This document shows, one piece after another, positions 54,109 to 64,000 of a stretch of 64,000 nucleotides of DNA. Source of the stretch: Karstenula rhodostoma CBS 690.94 (lineage: Eukaryota; Ascomycota; Dothideomycetes; Pleosporales; Didymosphaeriaceae); assembly GCA_010093485.1 (NCBI GenBank), contig MU001492.1:1473122-1537121 (forward strand), given 5' to 3'. Numbering within the stretch: position 1 is the stretch's first letter; each line of letters begins with the position of its first letter. A program made the translations under genes and the position numbers. The notes beneath the pieces were generated by a model. That model saw only the letters and a program-made list of their open reading frames with translations. It was not told where the DNA came from and ran no database searches.

Positions 54109-54273
54109 GTTGGGTCTTTGCTGCAAGGTGTTTATGGTGTATTGGTATTTCTTTTTGGGGGCAAGGGATGGGATATAGGGTTTCCGCGGAGGTATACCAT
54201 GGCTTTTCCCCTTCTAGAGAGGGTGGCTTTGATTGATTGGTTGATTGGGACTGTGAGGTGTGGTGATAGAACA

Positions 54274-54297
54274 CTACCTACCTACCTACCTACCTAC
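54274..54297. repeat. (CTAC)6 microsatellite
   Basis: There are six perfect CTAC units, followed by GTAC. They lie in the 3' flank of the Zn2Cys6 gene. Confidence 0.9.
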
Positions 54298-54500
54298 GTA
54301 CTTTATTGAGATGAGTGAGATGAGACGAGTTTAGTTTGCTGTACTTCTTTTACTAGATAGCACCGCGTGAGGTTGTTTGGGAGGTGATGGTGGGCTCGAT
54401 CTATATTTACTATGGAGGATTTTAGATAATAGAGTCGTACGGTGCGGACGGACTTCTGTAAGGGGAAGATGCTGGGGCAGGTGCGCTACTGGCTCTGTAT

Positions 54501-54535
54501 AATCATAATCATAATCATAATCATAATCATAATCA
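54501..54535. repeat. (AATCAT)n microsatellite
   Basis: Nearly six perfect hexamer units lie in the non-coding stretch between the Zn2Cys6 gene and the 258-aa gene. Confidence 0.9.
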
Positions 54536-55640
54536 AGACTGCCCACGCTAACAAACAGTATACACGACTTTATCCCGCATCCGCATCCTGGTTTCGTTCG
54601 GGGATGCGTGCGTGTGTCGGTCAGACATGCCCGGAAACGAGGCCAAAGCACCAACTCCGAGCCGGAGGCGAGGAGGATACTCTGGGTAACATCGCTAGCT
54701 AAAGAACACGTACATTAATCTATTGTGGAGGGTTATTTTTTTTTTTTTTTTAAACATAGTAGGTTGGTTGGTTAGCTGACTATGGTACGCCTACCGCTCG
54801 CCCCTTCGCGACTCACAACCTACTTTCCCTTGCCTTTGTCTTTCCGCGCGTAAAAGCTACTACTTCGTCTAGTCCTGAAACATGACGGATGTTCTTGTTT
54901 AGTCTTGGTGTTTGGTCGGTGGGGTGGGTAGGCTGCTTCGCTCTGCCGGCTGGGGTTGGGGTTGGGGGTGTCCTACGACGACCCCGCGCTGGGCTGGCCT
55001 TGGTTATGCAGGGTGGTAGAAGGGCTTGATTTTAAGGGGGGGAGGGGGATGTTGGGTTTGGTAGTGGTTAGCTGGCGGGTAGAGGAGGTCGGGTAGTAGG
55101 CGTGTATATAGCTGGGGTCGAAGCGCTGGTGGTGGGATGCAGGGCAGGGCAGGGTTAGGGCTGTGGCTGTGGCTGTGGCTGTGGCTGTGGTGACGAGGCG
55201 GCTGACGCGGATGAAGCGGGGGTTAGGCGTGGAGGCGCTGCTGTGGTGATGGGGAGTTGGGTTGGGGCTTGGTATGGTGGGGAGGGGTGGGTAAGTGCTA
55301 TAAAAGGTCGTTGAGAAGGCTTTGTACTAGCTGTGTTAAGGCGTGGTAGAGCTGCTCTAGTTCGCGGTTTAGTATAGCATGAGAAGATGAGAAGATGCTA
55401 GTGTTTCTGGGAAAAGTAGTCTTACTTCTTTAGGGGCTGTATCTAGCTAGGAAAAATTCATATTAATAAGTTTATACGGTAGTTGGGCGTGGAGGAGATA
55501 CTGGTGAAGATGTGGATTTGGGTTGGGGCTGTGGTGAGGGTATGGTGGGGCTTAGTATGGTGGGGGCGGGGGGTTGCTTTTAGGGATGGGATGGAGGTGG
55601 GTTGCTGTTAGGGGGTTTAGATGTGGTTTAAGGGGCGGTC

Positions 55641-55717
55641 TTTGTGTTTTGGCACCCTACAGAGTTCCTGTATTGCGTTTTGCCGCGGCTTGCAGAAGCT
55701 CGCGAAGAGTCAACAAT
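55641..55717 (-). repeat. mini-element, family 2 copy 2
   Basis: TTTTGGCACCCTACAGAGTTCC through CTCGCGAAGAGTCAAC matches 11433-11502 with conserved ends of the core. It is flanked by imperfect direct repeats TGGTTTAAGG(G/C)GCGG beginning at 55624 and 55718 (14 of 15 bases). Confidence 0.5.
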
Positions 55718-56042
55718 TGGTTTAAGGCGCGGATTTAGGGGTAGGGGGTATTTGCTAGGAGGTTTTGGAGTGTGGTCAGGAGTTACTGGTGGGAAACATG
55801 CGGTAGATGGGGAAATGATATTGAGAGGTTGTCATGGGACGCGTGGTCTGGTTCTAAGCAAGTGTTGAGAGGAAAGCTCGACCTACTTCGGCAAGCGTTG
55901 GAAATGTCTTATCAACGCGGGAAACTAACACGCATGATCTGCTTCAGCCCGTCATATCCCGGTCGCCACTTAGGCTTACGCCATATCAGTTCCTCTCACC
56001 TTGCAGCTCATAACCAAAACCGGCCATAGAAGCACCAGCGTC

Positions 56043-56867
56043 TCAAGCCCCACCAACGCCCCTTCCCACCCCAACAACCTCGCTCCCATCCTCCTCACAA
56101 GCCAACCTGAAAACCTTCCTCAACACCACCTCTGCCCTCTCCTCCCTCACCTTCCTATCCCCAGGCAACTGCTCCCCAATCTCCCGCCTCAACTTCTCCC
56201 ACACCTCCGCGCGAAACTCCAAATCCGCCTTCCTCTCCTCCACCCTGAACCCCTCCTCTCCCCCCTTACCCTTACCCTCCCTATCCTCCATCTCAAAAAT
56301 CACTGCACAGCACAGTATCAACCTCACACAATCCACCGCACACGGACTAATCCCCAACCCTCCCCCGACCCCACCCCTCCCGATCCCCCTCGCCGCCTCA
56401 GCCAACAACGCTTTTTCGCTAGCCGTCCGCGGACCCCGGTCCGTACGCCCCCAGATAAGCGCTTTCACCTCGGGCAGGAAGTACTCGCGCACGTGGAAGA
56501 GTTTGTTCTGCATGATTTGCATGAGGGGGGTGACGGTGGCGGGGTTATCGGGGAGGTTGGTGGTGGTGGGGCGCAGGAGGCGGAGGCGGGGGAGGGTGGT
56601 AGTGGTAGCGGGGATGGGGGTGTTTTTGAAGCCGTAGTCTGTGGCGTCGAGGGTGCGGCGGGCGGAGAAGGAGAGGTGGGTGTAGGGGTGGGGGTGGGAA
56701 GGGGTGGAGGCGTTGCCGGGGGCTGGGGGTTGGACTGGAGGGGGGTTAGATGGGTGGATGGATGGGATGGGATGGGACGTACCTGTTTTCTTGTGCGGTG
56801 TCGTGGGGGCGCGGCTTCGAGCGGTTTTTGCGGTTTTCTTCTTGGGGGCTTTGCGCTTGGGTGCCAT
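56043..56867 (-). CDS. hypothetical basic protein (258 aa)
   Basis: Exons are 56867-56783 and 56734-56043, separated by a 48-nt intron with GTACGT donor, CTAAC branch site and CCAG acceptor. The intron is a multiple of three and lacks stops, so an unspliced form of 274 aa is also open. The N-terminus is very basic (MAPKRKAPKKKTAKTARSR), like a histone-tail or nuclear-import segment. A structured part covers about residues 100-150 (VTPLMQIMQNKLFHVREYFL) and 180-258, ending in charged helices (VWEKLRREIGEQLP, EERAEVVLRKVFRLACEEDG). No family is recognised. The Met at 56867 is preferred over the upstream in-frame ATG at 56981 because the basic head begins there. Confidence 0.6.
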   Translation of the reverse strand: MAPKRKAPKKKTAKTARSRAPTTPHKKTGTSHPIPSIHPSNPPPVQPPAPGNASTPSHPHPYTHLSFSARRTLDATDYGFKNTPIPATTTTLPRLRLLRPTTTNLPDNPATVTPLMQIMQNKLFHVREYFLPEVKALIWGRTDRGPRTASEKALLAEAARGIGRGGVGGGLGISPCAVDCVRLILCCAVIFEMEDREGKGKGGEEGFRVEERKADLEFRAEVWEKLRREIGEQLPGDRKVREERAEVVLRKVFRLACEEDGSEVVGVGRGVGGA

Positions 56868-57487
56868 TTTGGGTGGGATGGAGGTTGCGGTTGCTTGGTA
56901 TGCCTCGTGAATGTTGCTGGGTGTTCGTTGACCCGCGACTGCTCGATTTGCCACGTCGATCTTGAGATGCTCTGGGATCAAGATCTGCGCAGGATGCGAG
57001 TGATCTTGGAGAGTTAGCCGCTGGGGCGTGGTTTTGAGGGCGCGTCTGCTTTATATAGCATATAGCGGGCTTGTCTCCGTGAAGTGGCCATAGTCGCGGT
57101 TGCCTTGTTCACCAAGCGAGGTTGATTTTGCGTCGTGGTAGTAGCGGTCGCCAGGTCAACGCGTCGGCGTGAGTAAACATTGGTCTGGCTTCACTTCACA
57201 GTAAATAGAGGTGAAGTACGCTTTGGGCAGGTAATCCTATCCTGAGGTCATGAAGATAGATAGAGCTGTTGCAGATATATCGGCCAGTTTCGGGTCGAAG
57301 ATTCGAGCATCTCGACGTAAGTGACCGTCTACTCTCACTCCCACGTTAATCTCGGCAGTGACCAGGCCAACAGGACTGCCTCGCTTAAGTCGATTTAGCT
57401 TCTCTCACCCTCGCTGCTCTACGCTGTCAACACCACCAATCTGCGTTTGCCTCGTTACTCACGGGACGTGTTCCAGCAAGCCAAACG
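56868..57487. other. intergenic, 620 bp, between divergent genes
   Basis: Promoter region for both neighbours. No specific element is recognised. Confidence 0.4.
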
Positions 57488-60116
57488 ATGGCCGACCCTA
57501 CCATGTAAGAAGACCCCAACAGCTTTGGTGGCATGAATTCACATCTTCAGGTCTGAGCATTCCACCATGGCGCCCGACAATTCGAAGAACGGGGAACGCT
57601 TGTTTGCTCTAGCAGTGGCATATCAAGCCGCCGTTAGTGAAGGCACCGCGACCAAAGATATCCGGGACGAAATGGACATTATCATGGACAAGTTCATGAC
57701 CGACTCGGCCAAGAATAGCGACGCAAACTCGCCCGAGGAGCTCATATTAGTCTTGCGTGCGTTGCACAGCAATGAGCCAATGCCGCTTGAGCTCACGCCT
57801 ATCATCCAATCAGTCACCATGGATCTCAGTAAAGATCTCGGCAATAACTTCCAGTACCTCAAGTCTGTCATGAAGCGCCATGAGCCAGATATTCGTCGCC
57901 GATGGACCGCCAAAACACGGAACGAGAGACGCGCGCTCCTTCTCAAGGTGTCACCACACATGCCAGAAAAGCATCGTGCTGACCTGGATCTTTGTGAACA
58001 GGAGGCTTTCGCCAACAGCAGGCAAACTTCATCACTAAACGATACACTTCTCTGGCCGTATATCAATCTCGAAGACTTGTGCAAGACACAACCACTATTA
58101 GTGTTTTTGAATGCTCGAGCTTATGATCTACCATGGACCTTTGCCGCATCTGAACAATTTTTTAGCCCGTTTGGCCAACCCCGAGCATGTCCAGACCATT
58201 GCAACGCGTATATCGGTGCGCATATGCTCTTCACAAAACACCCAAGCCCCGGCGTGTACGGACATCTGGAAGACAACTCCACAATTATGAATAACTCGAG
58301 CGAGGATTCCATTGCGTGTTGTCCGCGACAGGGCCTACATTTGCTGTATGTTCAGCAGCACATCATGGCTTTTCTTGTTGCCTGCGTTCGGGAGATCCTG
58401 CACGACAAGAGTGAAGAAGCTCTTCTTAGTGCTCCCATTCTCACTGAAGATTCTCGTGCGGATGTAATCGATGCCGTCAACAAGGGCAGCGATCATACTG
58501 TCTTCGCGGATACGGTCTTGCTTGCCCCTTACCGAGCACGTTCGACTGTCGATTTCCATCGACTTCGCGCATACCTTGCCGGCCTGTTCAACAACGCGAA
58601 AGACCATGTGTGGGCATTACGAGAAGACCCCTCTTACATGGCCGATACAATCACTGATGGCTGGAATCATCTAACAGAGCTAATTCTAGACACCAAAGGG
58701 CAAGTGCATTGGTCAGTCTCACAGCCTTATCTAAAAGCTAAGGTGGCTAGACACCTTATCCGCGAGGCTTATTATGACCTGGCAGTCTTCAAAACTTTAT
58801 ACGAGACCACAGATCGCTTGTGCAGCCTGTTCAAGGATGGCGTTGTTCATGATCTGCACGCAAACTACCATGCTGTGCAAATGATTGACATATTCGCTCG
58901 CGAGATAAAAATATTTCTTAGCCGATGCATTCGGTTGAATACATGGAGCTGCCCGGGGATGAGACATCTGTACACTAGGCTGCAAGGTCCTCGTCAACTT
59001 GACTTCAAGATCAAATCACATCAAACAGAAGACGCTCTTGAAAATGAACCAATGCTACTCTTCGATAACTTCAGTATCGATGAGGAGGATGAAGGAGAAG
59101 ACCTTGTCTTCTTCTTCACACTCGATCGACTCGACTGGACCCTGCCGAAGTATCCCAAAGCGCAAACCGTGGTCTCTCCGACAGTGTCTGAAAAACTTGG
59201 GAAGCTGTCCATAATAGCCGAGTGCATGCAGCAGCTTCGCTTGTGGAAATCTTCACCTGAGCTTCAGCGGTTCCTCGACGATCATGAGGGCAATTGCAAG
59301 GAAAGGCTGGACGAAAAAGAAGGTCTACCACATTTCCTCAAGTGGTTCAAAGCTATAAATAACTATACGCCATTGATATCTGCTATAGATATACCCCAGG
59401 GCCGTCTCAACTATCCAGTGCACCACTTCTCGAACCGCCAGAATACTGAGCAAATGCGAGCAGCAGAGAACAACCTCGACGCATTCTGGAATCATGTCGA
59501 CACGTTCTTTGCGGAGACAGCAGGGCAGGCTCAACACGACCTTATTCAACCTTACCTTGCCGGCCATATGCGTCGTACACCGCCCTGGGTAGACGAGAAG
59601 TCTTCTGCTTCCGAACCCGTCTATGTTCCTCTTTCAAAGATCTTCCACGACATCTCGAAGCAAGTGACGGGGGTCTTCGACAGGGGCACAGGAGTTGGAC
59701 ACGCGAAGACTAAGACGCATGGGGCACCGAGCTCAGCCCAGACTGCTGCTACTGCTTCGTCGCTGGATTCTAATACCAAGGAGCAGTCTGAGAAACTCGA
59801 CCACGTCAAGGTGGAAAAGCGTACCTTCAAGACGATCAAATCCATCTTCGGCATGCATGCCCAAGCAGGAGATGTCCCAAAGGTCGTCAAGTGGGACGAG
59901 TTCAAGCGCACCATGATCCGTACCGGCTTCTCGGCGGAGAAGCTCCAGGGATCGGCGTGGCAGTTTACTCCGCTGGGTAACACGGATGTCGGACGGAGCA
60001 TCCAGTTCCATGAGCCCCACCCTGATAGCGACATCCCCTACGCCTTGGCGCGCCGTTTCGGTCGCCGGCTTGAGCGGGTCTACGGCTGGACGCGCGACAC
60101 TTTCCAGCTCGCTTAG
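57488..60116 (+). CDS. large uncharacterised fungal protein with conserved C-terminal module (860 aa)
   Basis: Exons are 57488-57504 and 57551-60116; the 46-nt intron (GTAAGA to TTCAG) restores frame between MADPTM and SEHSTMAPDN, and the sum is 861 codons with stop. If that first exon is wrong, the protein starts at 57567 with 849 aa. The body is helical without motifs I can name (LLWPYINLEDLCKTQPLLVF, CCPRQGLHLLYVQQHIMAFL, LRAYLAGLFNNAKDHVWALR). An acidic patch (SIDEEDEGEDL) lies at about 500. The last 90 residues form a separate module seen in many uncharacterised ascomycete proteins: W..F..TMIRTGFSAEKLQGSAW.F, RSIQFHEPHPDSDIPYALAR and GRRLERVYGW. Its pattern resembles HicA-like small domains, which is an inference. 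Its biological role is unknown. Confidence 0.8.
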
Positions 60117-60525
60117 AGTATGGAGATGTACGTACATTGGTTTTCTGCTCTGTCGGTCATGCTGAAAGAAGCGGGTGTAGCTACCAGTCTTTGTCAGGGA
60201 GGAGCGCAACGGTCGAAACGATGGCGGAGGGCCAATTGCATTGCTGGTGGAACCTTGCTCTTTCATCGGAAACAAAGTGTTGCAGCAATGGAAACTTGAT
60301 GGGTACGAATGACGAAAAGAGCCGACATGGAGCTTGGTATGAACAAACTGGCGCCCAAAGGCAGGATCCTCCGTAGAATCTTGGCCACTAAGAACCATAG
60401 TTGAAACAACACAAATTTGTCCTAACCCTGTTGCTTTTCCGTAGAACGTTTTTTAGACCGTCTTGCCGCAGAGCAAACATACCGTTCCTATCGCTTTTGA
60501 CAACCTCACCCAACCCCCCGCACGC
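60117..60525. other. intergenic between convergent genes, 409 bp
   Basis: 3' flanks only. Nothing recognised. Confidence 0.4.
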
Positions 60526-61455
60526 TCAATCAACCGGACCGTACTCCGTCACTCCATCTGCCTTGCTAATCTTAACCACCAGCACAGCATACTCCCCATG
60601 AACCTTCTCATCCCAAACCGGCTCACCCTCCGCATCGACCGGGATGATCTTCCGCGCTTCCGGGTCCGCCTTCAACATCGCACGCTTCAAGTCCAAAGAC
60701 TTCGCCTTGAACACGGCCTTCCGATGCTTCATCTGCGTCTCGTTCAACACCGGCAGCCACGGCGTGGGATCGACGCCATATCTGCACAAATCAGCACGCG
60801 TCTACCGCGCCCAAGCCCAATCTAACTGACTCTGCTTCCAGCTGTCTCGCAATGTCCTCCTTCGCCAGATCGACCTTGCGTCCCGCTGCCCACCAGTAGT
60901 TCCAGATGGTGTTTATCTCGCCGCTGCGGGCGACCTGGAGTTTGGTCTGTTCGTTCCACGGTCCAGGCGCTCCCAGTTTGAGGAGGCGATTGTGGCAGAT
61001 CTGAGGGATAACGTTTAGCCATTCATCTGGTTGGTAGTATTTGTAATACGTACCCCGATCAAGATCTGCTGATCCATGTTCGGACTCACGCCATAGTCGT
61101 ACTCGCCCCGGCCGTAGATTCTGAAGCACCGTCGGCTCGTGACCATGTAGTGCAGGTGCGCCGCGTGTGCATTTTCGGGCAACGGGATCGGTGCCAACGT
61201 ATTCTGGGGAGTATCGGATCGCTGCTCCGCTCCGCTTGTTGTGTCTTCCTGTGTCGCGCCCGCAGTTTTCGGACTCATGTCGCTCGCGGCGAGGAGCTTC
61301 TTGAATCGTTTGTTGCCGAGATCCCAGTTGTTTTCGGTTCGCAGTGTGGTGAGGGCTTTTGCACGTCCTACGTTTGGAGCTGAGTTGAATAGTACCGTCA
61401 AGGCCTCGAGGACCTGATTGTCCGTGGGCTCCTCCATGTTGAGAGCGTTGGGCAA
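60526..61455 (-). CDS. hypothetical protein (275 aa)
   Basis: Exons are 61455-61054, 61000-60831 and 60781-60526 (introns 53 and 49 nt); the sum is 276 codons with stop. The second donor is GTCAGT, six bases upstream of an alternative GTTAGA; only the former keeps frame into YGVDPTPWLPVLNE. The protein is helical and charged. Notable segments are LTTLRTENNWDLGNKRFKKL near the N-terminus, MVTSRRCFRIYGRGEYDYGV in the middle and AVFKAKSLDLKRAMLKADPE near the C-terminus. I recognise no domain. The seventh codon is also ATG (61437) and could be the start. Consistent splicing across three exons supports a real gene. Confidence 0.7.
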
Positions 61456-62418
61456 CAGGACTTGGGGGAACGGTTTCTTTCCCGTGATTTGTATACAGGA
61501 AGTCGTGTTGAGCTAGCTGAGAGTTGGCTTGTTCTTTCCCAGAGCAGGAAGGGAGGTTGCGTGCGGGGTTTCAACCTGGGTCATGCACTCCACGGAGAAC
61601 TACGAGCCGTAAGTATGAATTCTTGTCCAAAAGAAGACCGTTCGAAGCTTTCCACATACCCACGGAGAGCTTCAATTAACCTGTCGGCAAAAAACTGGTC
61701 CTGGCCAATCTATGGCAGTCTCGACAAGAAAGCGTATCTCAGACACACCAGCAGTAGCTGAGAGCTGTGAACTTTTGCGGAATACATGCACTCGCATCTC
61801 CCTTCATTCTTACCATAGGTACGCGTCGTGGTACAAGGGACATCGCGTGACGTCAATCATGCCACTCAACACCATACCCTAGCCCTGAGAGTCCTGGTTC
61901 GACTTATTTGCCATTACTGTGGCGGTGTCGGTCATATCCAGCATCAGTTCTGGCAGAAACAGCGTGGCAATGCCCCTGGGGCGTACGGGCATTCTCAAAC
62001 TGCCAGTCAGTTCATGCAACAGCCAGGTCATATGATGCATCTTGCAATTGTGAGGTTTTGACGATTACAACACGAAATGTTGCATATGAGACCCAGTATA
62101 GGCCGTGGCGACTTGCTCCCAGAATTCAGATTAGTTCCGGTGCCTACGTGTTCTACTTCTCTCCAGCTATATTGCGTTGATCACACGCCCAAACTCTCTC
62201 CCACGATATCCTACGCTCAGTGTCCACCCGCAAGCCCATATCCCAGAACATAATTTAGACGGGTCGTATCCTACCCACCCAATTCTGACGTCATGACTCC
62301 AGCCATGAAGTCGCCATCAAAATCACCTTCTATTCAAATAAAACCCCTATAAACCTCCACTACAAGGACACACAAAATACCCCAAGGAGAAAAAACACAA
62401 ACACCACAAGCCAGAAAA
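61456..62418. other. intergenic, 963 bp, with a zinc-knuckle-like scrap
   Basis: Except for the scrap at 61828-62061, no coding signal is seen. The right end (62330-62418) is A/C-rich and is likely the 5' UTR of the SnoaL-like gene. Confidence 0.4.
61828..62061 (+). pseudogene. decayed zinc-knuckle fragment
   Basis: The frame contains ICHYCGGVGHIQHQF, a CX2CX4HX4C knuckle in which the last Cys is Phe (TTC; one base from TGC). Flanking residues are Gln/His-rich. It may be a relic of a gag-like or CCHC gene; it is short and not otherwise supported. Confidence 0.3.
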
Positions 62419-63112
62419 ATGTCCACTCAACGCGCCCAGGACCTCATTGACAGTTACGAAATCCGCCCCGACCCCATCGCCCTCACCCAAAACTCCGACC
62501 CCTCCAAAAACGCCTCCTCAGGCGTCGACTACGAGCCCCACCCGGAGGACTCGATCCCGCTAGACCCCTCGCGCGAGCGCATCATCCAGGCAATATGCAA
62601 CCTCTACTCCGGCAGCGCCAGCGAGACCGACATGCAAGTCTACGCCGAAGAAGCCATCTACGACGACCCGCTAAGTTTCTGCGACACGCGGTATAAGATC
62701 GCGGGGCAATGGTATGGTGCGTCACATGTCTCCCTCTCTTTCCTCTTTCCTCTTTCCTCTCTCCTCTCGCCACCCCTCTACTACCATTTTTCTGACTGCA
62801 ACGTCCCAGGCATCCCCAAAAATAATGTCCAAATCACAAACCATAAAGACGCAAGTCGTGTCGAGCGGAGAAAACGAAATCATCTTTAAGCTGCAGCAGG
62901 AGTACACGCCCAAGCCGATGCCCGTGGGGAACAAGGTCAACTCGCTGGTGACACTGACGCTGGATGCCCAGGGTAAGGTCAAGTACCACAAGGATATGTG
63001 GAATGAGAAGGACTATAGCCACCAGGGGCTGGGGAAGATGATAAAGACGCTGAATGGTGACCATTTGACCAAGATTACGCAACCGCCAGAGAGCTTGGGG
63101 CCGAAGGAGTGA
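62419..63112 (+). CDS. SnoaL/NTF2-like small protein with an apparent one-base frameshift
   Basis: Exon 1 is 62419-62716 and exon 2 is 62810-63112, with a 93-nt intron (GTGCGT donor, CCCAG acceptor). Exon 1 gives IIQAICNLYSGSASETDMQV, then YAEEAIYDDPLSFCDTRYKI and AGQWYG; exon 2 gives TPKPMPVGNKVNSLVTLTLD, then GKVKYHKDMWNEKDYSHQGL. This is the cone-shaped NTF2-like pattern of many fungal proteins of unknown function. The two halves do not join in frame: after GIPK a run of five A (62818-62822) shifts the frame by one, and four A would restore it. Either the gene is recently broken or the sequence has a homopolymer error. As given it would end early at about 62889. Confidence 0.6.
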
Positions 63113-63336
63113 AGGGGTACTGTGGGGTTGGTATGCTTCCTTTAGCATGATACGTGATTGAGAAGGCCGTGGAGATAACATGGGAAAAGACACCTACATG
63201 AGCTCATATGCTCAAGAACGCTCCGGGAGAGGATCTCCCTGCTGTCACCAAACATACAAGACCACCCCAGGAGATTCAATAAGAATTGAGAAAACCATAC
63301 GTCTATAATTCAAGCATGTACAGAGTGAACCACCCC

Positions 63337-64000
63337 TCAAGGAACAAACAGCCTCGAGTAAGCCGTGACGTTCGTACGGCAGCATACGCAGGTAGTGTAG
63401 TTCTTAGACGCCAGTCCGACCCTGCAGTCATCACACAGAGACAGACAGCCGCAAGGCCAGACTAGGACAGTGCGAGGACTGACCTGACACACCACACACT
63501 GCGGACCATCGCTGCCCATGCCTTCTGCGCCGCTGTCCCATGAACCAGCATTACTCTTGGCAGCCGCATCTCGTTTTTCGAGCATGAATTCTTCTAACAC
63601 CTGCTCTTCCTCGTCTGGTGACATCGAGACAGGGCCAGCAGTACGGTGACGGGACGACGCTAAGAGCCTGACGTCGTTGCTCTGAAGAACTTTGCGGTAC
63701 TGTGAACGTGTCATCACACCTGGACTCTGCAGGTGCCGTCCCAGCATCCTAGCCTCTTCCCTGTCGTCTTTCGATTGCGGGTCCAGCAGGCGTGACAGCC
63801 GAGAAAGATCGAGCGTATCTGCTTGCATTGGTGTAGGCTCGCGACCATCCCGATAAGTGGTTTGTGTCGGCGTTCGCTGTCCTTCACCCTCCGTATCCGA
63901 CCACTCATCGGCATCCGATGTGGTTGAAAACGAGATGACGCTTGTGGTGTCGTCGTCATCATCAGCAGGCAATGGAACATAATCGCCGCTCGCGTCGACG
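63337..64000 (-). CDS. RING-type E3 ubiquitin ligase, Asi3-like, C-terminal part, cut by window edge
   Basis: The frame is open to the window edge and ends at 63337; at least 220 C-terminal residues are shown. The last 55 residues form a RING of the Asi1/Asi3 type: QCVVCQVSPRTVLVWPCGC, then LSLCDDCRVGLASKNYTTC, then VCCRTNVTAYSRLFVP. In yeast Asi proteins this cytosolic or nuclear RING follows membrane segments in the inner nuclear membrane and degrades misplaced proteins; those segments would lie outside the window. The part before the RING is acidic and Ser/Thr-rich (ADDDDDTTSVISFSTTSDAD). A GTCAGT inside the RING is not an intron because the Cys ligands lie beyond it. Confidence 0.75.
   Translation of the reverse strand, partial: VDASGDYVPLPADDDDDTTSVISFSTTSDADEWSDTEGEGQRTPTQTTYRDGREPTPMQADTLDLSRLSRLLDPQSKDDREEARMLGRHLQSPGVMTRSQYRKVLQSNDVRLLASSRHRTAGPVSMSPDEEEQVLEEFMLEKRDAAAKSNAGSWDSGAEGMGSDGPQCVVCQVSPRTVLVWPCGCLSLCDDCRVGLASKNYTTCVCCRTNVTAYSRLFVP

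Larger units (their letters stand above)
54109..56042. other. 1.9-kb non-coding stretch, G-rich on the plus strand, with microsatellites
   Basis: No gene is supported. It contains (CTAC)6 at 54274-54297, (AATCAT)~6 at 54501-54535, T16 at 54736-54751 and a strongly G/T-biased segment at about 54900-55640 with runs such as GGGGTTGGGGTTGGGGG. It also holds GGGCA and TGTGGC tandems near 55140-55190 and a family 2 mini-element at about 55641-55717. Confidence 0.6.

Noticed and set aside
63470..63560. GTCAGT...TGCAG as an intron in the RING gene
   Set aside because: Removing it would delete the WPCGC and CDDC zinc ligands, so the frame is read through.

Overview
This is a filamentous ascomycete nuclear genome window. 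Genes are intron-poor, with introns of about 40-135 nt that have GT..AG ends and often a CTAAC-type branch site. Spacing is compact, products are housekeeping proteins typical of Ascomycota, and fungal-specific families are present (Zn2Cys6 regulator, HET domain, spherulin-4, DASH complex). Protein style and the dispersed repeats suggest Dothideomycetes, probably Pleosporales; that placement is inference. I found no tRNA, rRNA, CRISPR array or prokaryotic feature. Exon boundaries were worked out by hand from splice signals and reading-frame continuity.

Layout. 1-4.1 kb: the 5' end of RPB8, an F-box protein and a small hypothetical gene. 4.1-12 kb: an accessory stretch with a broken zinc-knuckle gene, a coiled-coil gene, a kinase-like scrap, a fungal membrane protein and several short mobile-element copies with 13-bp flanking direct repeats. 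12-20 kb: two disordered nuclear-looking proteins, a small single-pass membrane protein and RAD18. 20-29 kb: DBP7 and pantothenate synthase (divergent pair), a 729-aa protein with an internally duplicated module, and a membrane-anchored spherulin-4-like protein. 29.5-34.2 kb: a decaying block with a HET pseudogene, an ankyrin-repeat gene and a 2OG-Fe(II) oxygenase pseudogene. 35-45 kb: a conserved block with SEN34, DAD1, RHO4, LCB3-type phosphatase and VCX1-type Ca2+/H+ exchanger. 45-54 kb: a large SNF2/RING ATPase and a Zn2Cys6 transcription factor. 54-56 kb: G-rich, repeat-laden non-coding DNA. 56-64 kb: three uncharacterised fungal genes, a SnoaL-like gene with an apparent frameshift and the 3' part of a RING E3 gene.

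How the genes relate. This is not a single pathway. RAD18 (post-replication repair) and the SNF2/RING protein (RAD5/RAD16/ULS1-like) belong to the same broad ubiquitin/SUMO-linked genome-maintenance field but lie 26 kb apart. DBP7, SEN34 and RPB8 serve RNA metabolism. LCB3, RHO4 and VCX1 serve membrane, morphogenesis and ion homeostasis. Divergent pairs with short shared promoters are DBP7/PAN6, SEN34/DAD1, RHO4/LCB3 and the 729-aa protein/spherulin gene.

The most novel-looking material is (i) two families of very short dispersed elements, each with one constant end and long target-site-like duplications, one of which splits a zinc-knuckle reading frame; (ii) the tandem exon-encoded module in the 729-aa protein; and (iii) the conserved C-terminal module of the 860-aa protein, which has a HicA-like pattern.
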